A stretch of DNA of 64,000 nucleotides from Echinarachnius parma. Taxonomy: Eukaryota > Echinodermata > Echinoidea > Clypeasteroida > Echinarachniidae. Under the pieces are notes generated by a model that searched no databases, was not told the origin of the DNA, and saw nothing but the letters and a program-made list of their open reading frames with translations. Location: NCBI GenBank assembly GCA_037951105.1, contig JBAMJV010003016.1:40209-104208 (forward strand), written 5' to 3'. Every line of letters begins with the position of its first letter. Position 1 is the stretch's first letter. Shown one piece after another: positions 54,101 through 64,000 of the stretch. The translations under genes were made by a program, and so were the position numbers.

Positions 54101-55754
54101 CATTATCTACTCATCAAATACTGTATTTTAGCCAGGATTAGCATAGCTCATCATCACTGCCTTCCCGTTTGCTTCCAAGGTCTTGAAGACAGCACTGCTC
54201 ATCTACAGCCGGGCTTCTCACAATAAACTATTGTGAGAGTCTCTACTGCCACTGAACTCATGTTGCATTTCCTGCCCATGCATAACAAGGAGTCAACCCA
54301 TCAAGTACTGGAACTGGTACAACACGTGTTTTGTCTATAGAGATTAAAATATCTCGTATTCAACGGGTTAATGTGGTTGAGAAGCATCTTTACAAGCGTT
54401 GGTGAGAACTCTGGAACCGAATGATCTCTACCACAAGAACTATCCAATTTACATTGAACAAGCTGGATTGACTTGACTTGATACAACAAAAGATAGATAC
54501 CCGTGCAATCGTAGCAACACAGATGTGTGGAAAGCCTCTTGAAATTAATTAATTCTTTACTTATCTCTATCGAAAGTCCAAAGATGTCTTTATTTTGTTG
54601 ATGTCTTTATTTGTACATGAATTAATATTAGAAATGCTAAATGATACATCACGATTATAAAAAGTGATTTATAAGTGAAAAAGAACACTTCATATTTATA
54701 TTTTTACTATCACAATAATACACAATCGAGATGGCAGGGCATATAAATTCATTGGAAATAATTCTTACAGGCATGTATACATTATTTTGTATCAAAACAC
54801 ACTCATCATGCAACATACAACTTATCATTTCTATCGCACCTTTTTTTGGTATTGATATTATTATTTTCAAAGGAAGAAAACTCACTATTCCTTGACTATC
54901 AGAATATATTTTATAAATAAAATGAAAATGATATGAAATTAAAACTATGTATGCAGGAGTGTTTGTGTTCATACCTTACGTCATTCATTTAATGTTGTAC
55001 AATGTTGGATCCATAATGACATTAAGTATGCTGTATCCTCCTAACACACACATAAACACAAACAAACACGCACACACACACACACACACACGCGTGATAC
55101 AAATTACTCCAGTTAATCTAAGTGATCTATTCATAACATTTTTCCAAAGGTTATATAAATATTGAGACTTCAAATCATCTGATTATATACCAATCATGCC
55201 AATGTAGTCGTAGAAATTTTTCGAGACGATAATAAACATGCTAAATTCTATCCTGTAACAACAAAGTATAACTTCTGAACTATTATTTAACATACTGCGT
55301 AACAAATGTCATTCTAAACTATCCGATACATAACATTATGTTAACATTTGACGATAAAGAGTAATTTAAGAATCAATTTCATAATAAAGCTTCATACCGA
55401 AAGTTAGCCTATGCAAATACTGTGCTGTGCGTCGCACAACGCAGCGCCTAGCCCTATGGCTAGGCCTAGCAATTAAAATCAACTGCACTGTCGTTCGGAC
55501 TGCATTAAAACAACAACAATGCGAGTTATACGACACTAATTGTCCAATTCATCATCACAAGAATCATATCCAATCAGTAACAATATCAATGCTACTAATG
55601 TATAAACTATAACTTTACCTGGTATGTGAATTAATCCACTCTTGTTAATCTTCCATTTCGAGCCAAAGGTTGAATTTCACAATCAAAATATTAAATGGTA
55701 AGTGTTGCTAGTCTTAATTACAGACTTAATATACGCGCCGTGGCGCGTTACCTA
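54101..55754. other. Intergenic, no gene seen
   Basis: AT-rich. A CA microsatellite at 55059-55091 is the only feature recognised. Confidence 0.5.
55059..55091. repeat. (CA)n microsatellite
   Basis: ACACGCACACACACACACAC and so on, followed by CGCGTG. Confidence 0.9.
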
Positions 55755-57702
55755 TAGAAACAGTTGAGAATGCAGCAAAGAATCACATCCCAAGGAAAAG
55801 GAAACAAAAACAACCATGGATCTCAAATCAGACTTTTGAGCTATCAGACGAGAGGAAGGGGCAAAGGCGAAACACAATAGAGGGGAATGGACGAGACTCA
55901 ATAAAGAAGTCACAAGTAGTGTAAAGGAGGACAAAAGGAACTATATACATAGAGGGAAAGTGTGAAGACCTAGAACGTCATAAGAACAACTCCAAGGTAG
56001 CATTTGCTATTGTGAAAGAAATCACAAAGAAAAGAACCCCAAGATTGGATGTGATTAATGACGAAAATGGCAAAACACTGACAAATAGTGAGGACATAAA
56101 GAACAGATGGATGCAGTACAGTAGAAAGCTGTTTGCGGCACAGGAAAATGAAGATGACACAAGATGGGAGGAAAGAGATGAAATGGAGCCCCCTCCACTA
56201 AGATCAGAAGTATAGATAGCAATGGAACAACTGAAGGATGGCAAGTCTCCTGGTTTAGATAAAAACTTCTGAGATGTGGAAGGCTACCGGTGAAGAAGGG
56301 ATTGATTTGATGTGGCGTCTTTGCTGCAATATCTGGAAGGAGAAAGAATGGCCTAAAGACTGGTGTAGAGCTGTATTCATAACATTACCAAAGAAGGGGG
56401 ATCTGAAAGAATGTTCAAATCATCGGACAATAAGCTTGATTTGTCATGCAAGTAAAGTACTTCTGAAGGTCATTAGCAGGAGAATGAAAGTCAAGCCGAA
56501 AGAAGAGATCTCACTGAGCAGGCAGGGTTCCGTGAAGGCAGGGGGACAAGAGATCAGATTGTTAACATCAGAAATGTAATTGAGAAATGCAGAGAACTCA
56601 AACACCCTCTTTATTATGTGCTTCATAGATTACAGTAAGGCATTCGACTGTGTAAGCCACCATCAACTGTGGGATACAATGACAAAGATGGGATTCCCAA
56701 GTCACATAGTAGGACTGATCAAGAATCTTTATCAGGACCAAGAATCTACAGTGAGGACCAGTAGTGGGGATACTGAGTGGTTTGAAATAGGCAGAGGTGT
56801 ACGTCAGGGCTGTATACATATATCTCCAAACCTTTTTAATATATATTCTGAGGACATCATGAGAGAGGCACTGGAAGGTTTCAATGGAGGAGTGAAATTC
56901 GGAGGTACAAAGATCACAAACCTGAGGTATGCAGATGACACTACTCTAGTTTGCAGCAGCAGAGAGGAGCTCATTGACCTATTGAACCGTATTAAAAAGG
57001 CGAGTGAAGAGAAAGATCTTCTATTGAACACTAAAAAGACTAAAATAATGGTAGTCGACAAAGACAGCAACAACAACGATTTCACCATAGATGGAAAGAA
57101 GATTGAAGTAGTCAGTCAGTTTGAATACTTGGGTTCCATAATCAATAACAAAGGGGAGAGCACCACAGAGATAAGGAGAAGACTGGCAATAGCAAGATCA
57201 ACAGTGCAGAGCATGTCTCATATCTGGAAAAGCCGAGGCCTGTCACTCGATCTGAAGGTTCGACTTCTTCGTGCAACTGCATTCTCCATTGCTACATATG
57301 GATGTGAGTCTTGGGCCATGACAAAGAACGACATGAAAAGAGTTGATGCTTTTGAGATGTGGTGCTACAGAAGGCTTTTACAGGTGTCTTGGCAAGATAG
57401 GAAGACAAATGTATGGATTCTAAACAAGATTGGTACAGACTTAATTATCAGAAGGGGAATTATGGAATGAAAACTAAAGTACTTTGGGCACATCGTTAGG
57501 AGAACTGGAGGAATTGAGAAAAGAATACTGCAAGGCGCAATTGAAAGAAAACGTGGCAGAGGTCGTCCACCTACATCTTGGACTGACGATATCAAGAGAG
57601 TGTCCGGGGAAGGAATGAAGGGTGCAACACACTTGGCAGAAGACAGAGGTGCATGGCGTGCTCTCGTGAAGACCACAGCAGCGCTTTACAGCGCCACCTG
57701 AA
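55755..57702 (+). mobile_element. RTE-type LINE, 5'-truncated and frameshifted
   Basis: The reverse-transcriptase region is readable across several frames: WKEKEWPKDWCRAVFITLPK, CFIDYSKAFDCVSHHQLW, RGVRQGC, LRYADDTTLV (catalytic YADD at 56928-56939), YGCESWAMTKND, FEMWCYRRLLQVSW. The longest open piece is 56580-57470. After a stop at 57468 a second frame continues YFGHIVRRTGG and RGRGRPPTSWTDDI to about 57700. The YGCESW / EMWC.RRLL / YFGH..RR / GRGRP..W order is that of RTE/BovB-like LINEs as I know them. Several stops and shifts (near 56214, 56270, 56600, 57468) show it is dead. No endonuclease domain is present. The 3' end runs into GATGATATAGATAGATAGAT, a short-repeat tail usual for RTE elements. 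Confidence 0.85.
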
Positions 57703-57734
57703 CTTGATGATGATATAGATAGATAGATAGATAT

Positions 57735-57879
57735 AAATAAATTTAACTTAAAAAGTCCTCGTCGATGAAATAAATATAAAAAAGTCAATAAAATAAACTC
57801 AGAAACACGCTAGAATTCCTTGGTTAAGTCTTTATTCAATTACTTTCGACCGGTTTCTTTCTCTTCAAAAAAGTAAATA
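57735..57879 (-). mobile_element. Penelope-like element 3' terminal fragment
   Basis: Contains AAATTTAACTTAAAAAGTCC, TCGTCGATGAAATAAATA, ACACGCTAGAATTCCTTGG and CTTTCGACCGGTTTCTTTCTC, the same terminal segment found at 58113-58334 (+), 58468-58600 (-) and 63190-63355 (+). Flanked by TAGA repeats on both sides. Confidence 0.8.
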
Positions 57880-57934
57880 GATATATTAGATAAATATATA
57901 GATAGATAGATAGATAGATAGGTATATATAGATA

Positions 57935-58110
57935 AGTGAGCGCGCGTGACCTCAAATGAGAAAGGCGCGCATGCTACTTCCGGTTTTAATTCTTAAGAAT
58001 TCCAACTCTCGAGAATTGGCATCGTTTGAACACACATTTTGAAGTTCTTAAGAATTGCAATTCTTGAGAGTTGCAATTCTTAAGAACTTGGCTTTCATCG
58101 TCTGAATACG
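57935..58110. repeat. TTCTTAAGAATT palindrome cluster
   Basis: A 17-bp-arm hairpin (58044-58060 GTTCTTAAGAATTGCAA, loop of 10, 58071-58087) stands beside a related TTCTTAAGAATTCCAACTCT stretch at 57991. It looks like the end of a TIR element lodged between two Penelope fragments; GCGCGC text precedes it. Confidence 0.6.
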
Positions 58111-58112
58111 GC

Positions 58113-58334
58113 TATTATTGTTTACGCGTTGTCAAAACATTATGCGATGTATTCTGATCCTCAACATGTTTTTTAACTTTTAACTTCATTTACTTTTTTG
58201 AAGAGAAAGAAACCGGTCGAAAGTAATTGAATAAAGACTTAACCAAGGAATTCTAGCGTGTTTTCGAGTTTATTTTATTGACTTTTTTTATATTTATTTC
58301 ATCGACGAGGACTTTTTAAGTTAAATTTATTTAT
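58113..58334 (+). mobile_element. Penelope-like element 3' terminal fragment
   Basis: ATTATTGTTTACGCGTTGTC through GAGGACTTTTTAAGTTAAAT, the same as 63130-63350. It ends at a TAGA microsatellite. Confidence 0.85.
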
Positions 58335-58344
58335 AGATAGATAT

Positions 58345-58412
<68 letters not shown>

Positions 58413-58465
58413 GTAGATAGATAGATAAATATATAGGTAGATAGATAGATATATAGATAGATTAT
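58335..58465. repeat. (TAGA)n microsatellite
   Basis: About 30 TAGA units with a few TATA/GGTA interruptions, between a plus-strand and a minus-strand Penelope 3' end. Confidence 0.95.
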
Positions 58466-59004
58466 TATTTAAAAAAGTCAATAAAATAAACTCGAAAACA
58501 CGCTAGAATTCCTTGGTTAAGTCTTTATTCAATTACTTTCGACCGGTTTCTTTCTCTTCAAAAAAGTAAATGAAGTTAAAAGTTAAAAAACATGTTGAGG
58601 ATCAGAATACATCGCATAATGTTTTGACAACGCGTAAACAATAATAACAACATCACTATGAAAAGCGCATTGTAATGTGTACAATGTTTTGACAACGCGT
58701 AAATAATAATAACAATAACAACATCACTATGAAAAGCGCATTGTAATGTGTACAATGTTTTGACAACGCGTAATTAATAATAATAATAACAACATCATTA
58801 TGAAAAACGCATTGTAATGTGTACAACGCGCTTCATATTCTATTGTTGTGTGATTGCCAAACATTTTCGAATATAAACAAAAACATTTTTGTTATCTTTT
58901 ATAAACAAATCAATACAAATGATTAGATAAACAAAATAAAATAAAAAATAAAAAATAAAGAAGCAGAGCATGTAAATATAGCGGAATCTTTCAAATTCAA
59001 CTTC

Positions 59005-60373
59005 TTATTCCTTAGCATTTAATTCTGGTTTGAAAACAGAAATAAAGAAACTTTCTTTGTTTTTCCTTTCAATGTCATTTTCATTTCTCATTTTGTAAAA
59101 TGGAGAAATGGTAAATTCTGGCGTTATGCCTTTGGCACATTTTGCTATATGTTTACTCACACTCAGAATTTGATATTTTGAATCTCGAATATGTTGGCGA
59201 TGGACGGTCATTCTATTCCTTAACACGTCTCCTGTTTCGCCAATATACTGTTTCGAACATCCATTACATGTCATGCAATATATCAAATTTTTACTTTTAC
59301 AAGTGAATGATGATTTAAGGATGAAAGTTTTGTTTGTATATTTAAAAGTGACTGATTTCACAGAGGGCATATACGGGCAGGTTTTGCACCTCCGATCAGT
59401 ACACTTCGTTACAATCCCTTCTTCACGTGTACTCAGTAATGATTTAGTGAGTATTTTTTTCAAATTTGGAGCTTGTCTCCGACTCGCAATGATTTTGGAA
59501 TTAGTTAAAACTTTCTTCATAATATCATCATTTAATATACAAGGAATTGTATTTTGTACAAGCTGATAAGCATTAACATTGTTTGGATTAAACGTATGAA
59601 CAAACGGAATTATATCATTTGATTTTTCTCGCTCTTTCTTTTTTCTTAATTCTTTAATTTCCTGTTGGATGGCTCTCGATATGCCTCCTTCTATAAGTTT
59701 CTTAGGATATTTCCTATCTATCAACAAATGTCTCAGCTCATCCAGCCGCTTTTCTTTTAAATCCTTGTCCGACACAATTGTACAGATTCGTCTTGCAAGA
59801 TTGTATGGAATCATGCGTTTCGTATGCCGTGGATGGCATGAATCGAAATGTAAATATTGATGAGTGTCCGTTATTTTATAATGAATATCAGTAATAATTT
59901 TCCGTTCACGTTCAATAATCGTTATATCCAAAAAATCTACTTTTTTAGAATCACGTTCAATTGTAAATTGAATGTCTGGATGTAATTTCTGCAAAATGTC
60001 AGTAAACTTGTCAATATCACCAAGTTTGTCATTCCAGATAATAAAACAATCATCCAGATACCTAAACCAGTTATTTTTTACATATTCACTGGTTTCTAGT
60101 GACATAGCTTGTTTCACTTCATCATAAAGTTTCATTTCCAAATAACCGAGGAACAAATTGGCATAGGTTGGGGCCATTTTAGTACCCATAGCCGTGCCTT
60201 TCAATTGAATATAGTAATCACCATTGAAACAAAATACATTATTATTCAGAATGATATCAATAGCCTCTAACACAAAATCTTTTGATATTCTAGGATGTAG
60301 ATCACCAGGATACTTGTTAAACCAATATGAGATGGCTTCTATTCCAGCAGAATGATCAATATTAGTATACAAA
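59005..60373 (-). CDS. Penelope-like RT/GIY-YIG polyprotein, 5'-truncated, frame intact
   Basis: One open frame from LYTNIDHSAGIEA to the stop. Visible motifs: KGTAMGTKMAPTYANLFLGY, FRYLDDCFIIW (reverse-transcriptase YLDD catalytic motif), then a basic linker, a Cys-rich segment (CTDRRCKTCPYMP, FTCKSKNLIYCMTCNGC) and a GIY-YIG-type endonuclease (KQYIGETGDVLRNRM, HRQHIRD). The order RT, then GIY-YIG defines endonuclease-bearing Penelope-like elements. It lacks the N-terminal part of the RT, so it should be inactive alone. The open frame runs on to 60435, but that part is antisense of the neighbouring copy. Confidence 0.9.
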
Positions 60374-62774
60374 TATGCTGAACCATGGAGAGAGGTATTA
60401 TCGAAAGAAGAAGCCGTTTTTCCGGAAAGGCACATACTGCCAAAACAAATAGAACATGATAGTAATCACCTTGAAAATTTCAAACATGACAATATTTTTG
60501 AACACCTAGAGGATGAGCTAGTACATCCAGTTGTTTTAAATTTGTCTGAAAATAAAAAGCTTAATGAAAATGAGATTTGTTTATTGAAGAAAGGAGCGAA
60601 ATTCACTCCAGTGCCAAAGAGCGACGAATTGGAGGTGAAGAAAGACATTGAACAATTTTGTCGTACGCTTAGATTAAAGGAATTCTTTCATGGTAAAGAA
60701 TCTTCTGATAATAGCATTGCTAGAAACAGAAGTAAATTTATACCAGAGAAAAATAGAAATGTTCCTTTAGATACATATATTGAATTTCTACGAAAGAATG
60801 TACATAACACATCTGTAAATAAAAGTGCAAGAAGCAACCTTAAAACTGAAGAAATTGTTGCTTTAAGTCATCTAAAAGATGACGACTCCATTATCATAAA
60901 ACAAGCAGACAAAGGAGGATCGTTTGTTATAATGGACACACTGTATTACATAGAAAAGATTACGGACCTTCTGAAGGAAACGAACACTTATAGACATCTT
61001 CAAGAGAATGAAGATGGGAAGGTCATTTCGAAATTAAAATCATTTGTAAATAAATATGAACAAGAATTGACTAAGAAAGAAAAAGATTATATAATTAATT
61101 TTGAATCTAAAACAAGCAATTTTTATGGACTACCTAAAGTACATAAAAGCAGTGAGATAAAAGAGACTGTTATGAAAGAGAGAAAAGACTATATTGAATG
61201 TGTTAAACCAAAAGATCTCAAGATGAGACCAATAGTTGGTGGGCCATGCTGCCCAACACACAGATTAAGTAATTTCGTAGATATTCTGTTGAAACCTTTG
61301 TTGAAATATGTAAATAGTTACATTAGAGATAGTGTTGATTTTTTAAACCACCTTCCAGAAGAAATTGAGGAAGGAAGCTTTTTTGTTACATACGATGTCA
61401 AAAGTTTGTATACTAATATTGATCATTCTGCTGGAATAGAAGCCATCTCATATTGGTTTAACAAGTATCCTGGTGATCTACATCCTAGAATATCAAAAGA
61501 TTTTGTGTTAGAGGCTATTGATATCATTCTGAATAATAATGTATTTTGTTTCAATGGTGATTACTATATTCAATTGAAAGGCACGGCTATGGGTACTAAA
61601 ATGGCCCCAACCTATGCCATTTTGTTCCTCGGTTATTTGGAAATGAAACTTTATGATGAAGTGAAACAAGCTATGTCACTAGAAACCAGTGAATATGTAA
61701 AAAATAACTGGTTTAGGTATCTGGATGATTGTTTTATTATCTGGAATGACAAACTTGGTGATATTGACAAGTTTACTGACATTTTGCAGAAATTACATCC
61801 AGACATTCAATTTACAATTGAACGTGATTCTAAAAAAAGTAGATTTTTTGGATATAACGATTATTGAACGTGAACGGAAAATTATTACTGATATTCATTA
61901 TAAAATAACGGACACTCATCAATATTTACATTTCGATTCATGCCATCCACGGCATACGAAACGCATGATTCCATACAATCTTGCAAGACGAATCTGTACA
62001 ATTGTGTCGGACAAGGATTTAAAAGAAAAGCGGCTGGATGAGCTGAGACATTTGTTGATAGATAGGAAATATCCTAAGAAACTTATAGAAGGAGGCATAT
62101 CGAGAGCCATCCAACAGGAAATTAAAGAATTAAGAAAAAAGAAAGAGCGAGAAAAATCAAATGATATAATTCCGTTTGTTCATACGTTTAATCCAAACAA
62201 TGTTAATGCTTATCAGCTTGTACAAAATACAATTCCTTGTATATTAAATGATGATATTATGAAGAAAGTTTTAACTAATTCCAAAATCATTGCGAGTCGG
62301 AGACAAGCTCCAAATTTGAAAAAAATACTCACTAAATCATTACTGAGTACACGTGAAGAAGGGATTGTAACGAAGTGTACTGATCGGAGGTGCAAAACCT
62401 GCCCGTATATGCCCTCTGTGAAATCAGTCACTTTTAAATATACAAACAAAACTTTCATCCTTAAATCATCATTCACTTGTAAAAGTAAAAATTTGATATA
62501 TTGCATGACATGTAATGGATGTTCGAAACAGTATATTGGCGAAACAGGAGACGTGTTAAGGAATAGAATGACCGTCCATCGCCAACATATTCGAGATTCA
62601 AAATATCAAATTCTGAGTGTGAGTAAACATATAGCAAAATGTGCCAAAGGCATAACGCCAGAATTTACCATTTCTCCATTTTACAAAATGAGAAATGAAA
62701 ATGACATTGAAAGGAAAAACAAAGAAAGTTTCTTTATTTCTGTTTTCAAACCAGAATTAAATGCTAAGGAATAA
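60374..62774 (+). pseudogene. Penelope-like RT/GIY-YIG polyprotein, longer copy with one frameshift
   Basis: Open from the junction (YAEPWREVLSKEEAVF) through LLKKGAKFTPVPKSDELEVK, KQADKGGSFVIMD, FYGLPKVHK, MRPIVGGPCCPTHRLSNFVD and FVTYDVKSLYTNID to the YLDD motif (61718-61729). A run of seven A near 61833 (six in the minus copy) then shifts the frame. The second frame runs to the stop at 62774 with the Cys-rich and GIY-YIG parts (YIGET at 62532-62546). No ATG precedes the first block, so the true N-terminus is missing. One residue differs from the minus copy in the MAPTYA(N/I)LFLGY motif. Confidence 0.9.
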
Positions 62775-63355
62775 GAAGTTGAATTTGAAAGATTCCGCTA
62801 TATTTACATGCTCTGCTTCTTTATTTTTTATTTTTTATTTTATTTTGTTTATCTAATCATTTGTATTGATTTGTTTATAAAAGATAACAAAAATGTTTTT
62901 GTTTATATTCGAAAATGTTTGGCAATCACACAACAATAGAATATGAAGCGCGTTGTACACATTACAATGCGTTTTTCATAATGATGTTGTTATTATTATT
63001 ATTAATTACGCGTTGTCAAAACATTGTACACATTACAATGCGCTTTTCATAGTGATGTTGTTATTGTTATTATTATTTACGCGTTGTCAAAACATTGTAC
63101 ACATTACAATGCGCTTTTCATAGTGATGTTGTTATTATTGTTTACGCGTTGTCAAAACATTATGCGATGTATTCTGATCCTCAACATGTTTTTTAACTTT
63201 TAACTTCATTTACTTTTTTGAAGAGAAAGAAACCGGTCGAAAGTAATTGAATAAAGACTTAACCAAGGAATTCTAGCGTGTTTTCGAGTTTATTTTATTG
63301 ACTTTTTTAAATATTTATTTCATCGACGAGGACTTTTTAAGTTAAATTTATTGAT

Positions 63356-63420
63356 AGATTATTAGATAGATATATAGGCCAGATATAGATACATATATAT
63401 ATATTTAGATAAATTATTGA
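63356..63420. repeat. Decayed TAGA/TATA repeat at the Penelope right end
   Basis: GATAGATTATTAGATAGATA then TATATATATATTTAGATAAA. Same repeat context as the other Penelope termini. Confidence 0.75.
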
Positions 63421-63474
63421 TATTATATAACTTTCATTATCCGAATTTTGTTCGTAATTATCAACAGTTATTAG

Positions 63475-63610
63475 TCCAGGGGCGTCGATCACGGGGGGGA
63501 TGTGGGGATATATCCCCCCCCCCCCCCCCCCCAATATTTCAGGTGGGGGGGATGGCCTGTATTAATATCATCCCCCCCAATATTTGGGGTTCAAAAATAT
63601 ATAATAACAT
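63475..63610. repeat. Poly-G/C dispersed repeat (GGCGTCGATCACGGGGGG)
   Basis: CCAGGGGCGTCGATCACGGG, then GGATATATCC, a run of about 18 C, AATATTTCAGGTGGGGGGG, and CATCCCCCCCAATATTTGGG. Internally inverted. Different head from the 5.8/41.4/45.2-kb family but similar design. Confidence 0.65.
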
Positions 63611-64000
63611 TAGAATTAAGAAGCATTGCCCGCTCTCATGAATGGAAGTTGTTACTATAGTCTTCTTTAAACCACTTTTTTTTAATGCTAAACTGCCCAA
63701 ATCCAAAATGTTCCGGGGCTGCGCCCCTGGAAACCCCCATTAAGGTTATTATTTTGACCCATTCCCAGCCCTGTACTCATTAAATAGTTTTATTCAGGAC
63801 TTCTCTCTTGGCAAACTTTCAGGTGATCCTGGCCCACTGTGCGTTTGCGCTTCGCTCTCTAAAATTGAGCTAACTATTCAATAGATAATTGTATTTCTGG
63901 ATATTAAAAATCCCAAAGCTTAAGGGGGCTTCGCTCCCCGGATCCCCAATAAGCTTTCCAATGTGGGTATCCCTTGACTTATTCTATTCAGGGTTCCATC
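63611..64000. repeat. Probable continuation of the same dispersed repeat
   Basis: GGGGCTGCGCCCCTGGAAAC (near 63716) and GGGGGCTTCGCTCCCCGGAT (near 63924) are short GC hairpin-like motifs in AT-rich text. No gene. Confidence 0.4.

Larger units (their letters stand above)
58468..63355. mobile_element. Penelope-like elements in head-to-head inverted array
   Basis: 58468-60373 is almost exactly the reverse complement of 61405-63313, arms of about 1.9 kb. The 1031 bp between them (60374-61404) is the 5' half of the plus copy's coding region. The layout is therefore a longer plus-strand element whose 5' end abuts an inverted, more truncated minus-strand copy. Penelope-like elements are known for such attached partial copies. 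Each 3' region holds three 65-70-bp tandem repeats (GTTTTGACAACGCGTAA, then CATTGTAATGTGTACA) at 58620-58826 and 62950-63162. Confidence 0.9.

Noticed and set aside
58299-58481. 60-codon frame of repeating YLSI residues
   Set aside because: Pure translation of the TAGA microsatellite.
58113-63355. Hammerhead ribozyme in the Penelope 3' region
   Set aside because: Such ribozymes are known in some Penelope-like elements, but I could not find a CTGATGA core with a matching GAAA on either strand by eye. A covariance-model search would settle it.
1-64000. CRISPR array, operon structure or bacterial mobile element
   Set aside because: All coding sequence is spliced animal-type sequence; the tandem repeats have irregular units without unique spacers.

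Overview
The window is animal genomic DNA. It is AT-rich, its genes are split by canonical GT-AG introns, and it is crowded with small inverted-repeat transposons, a non-LTR retrotransposon and Penelope-like retroelements. No bacterial or organellar features were seen. The EFL1 protein and the repeat style (poly-G/C dispersed repeats, AGGTCA-containing tandem repeats, GIY-YIG Penelope elements) suggest a marine invertebrate, perhaps an echinoderm. That placement is a guess.

Layout. 1-11.37 kb: intergenic DNA with miniature inverted-repeat elements, a 240-bp tandem repeat and foldback palindromes; no gene could be supported. 11.45-38.56 kb (+): one complete gene, EFL1, the GTPase that works with SBDS to release eIF6 from late pre-60S ribosomes. 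It has 18 coding exons whose splice phases all chain to a 1236-residue protein. Its introns hold decayed copies of its own exons (2, 5, 9, 13, 15 and probably 11), and a tandem array of decayed last-exon copies follows the stop codon. 38.6-43 kb: MITE-rich spacer.

43.1-54.1 kb: an inverted, head-to-head pair of paralogous five-coding-exon genes of unrecognised family (410 aa on -, 369 aa on +). Both proteins start MGCVKSKF, a myristoylation/palmitoylation type N-terminus, have an acidic middle, and end with an amphipathic helix spaced like a PKA-anchoring helix. Their promoters are duplicated too. 55.75-57.7 kb: a decayed RTE-type LINE. 57.7-63.35 kb: a cluster of Penelope-like element copies forming an almost perfect 1.9-kb-arm inverted repeat. 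63.4-64 kb: low-complexity dispersed repeat.

Most unusual signals. (1) EFL1 is full of fossils of its own exons, one of them split by a mariner-type insertion. (2) Two transposon-like insertions in EFL1 introns (13.56-16.79 kb and 28.24-33.31 kb) encode no visible protein but carry, many times over, a short near-invariant motif (GTAATTCCGTTAC in one; GTTAAC plus GTAACGTCCGAAAC in the other). (3) The head-to-head gene pair may be an undescribed membrane-tethered A-kinase anchoring family.

All coordinates and alignments were made by eye; no database search was run.
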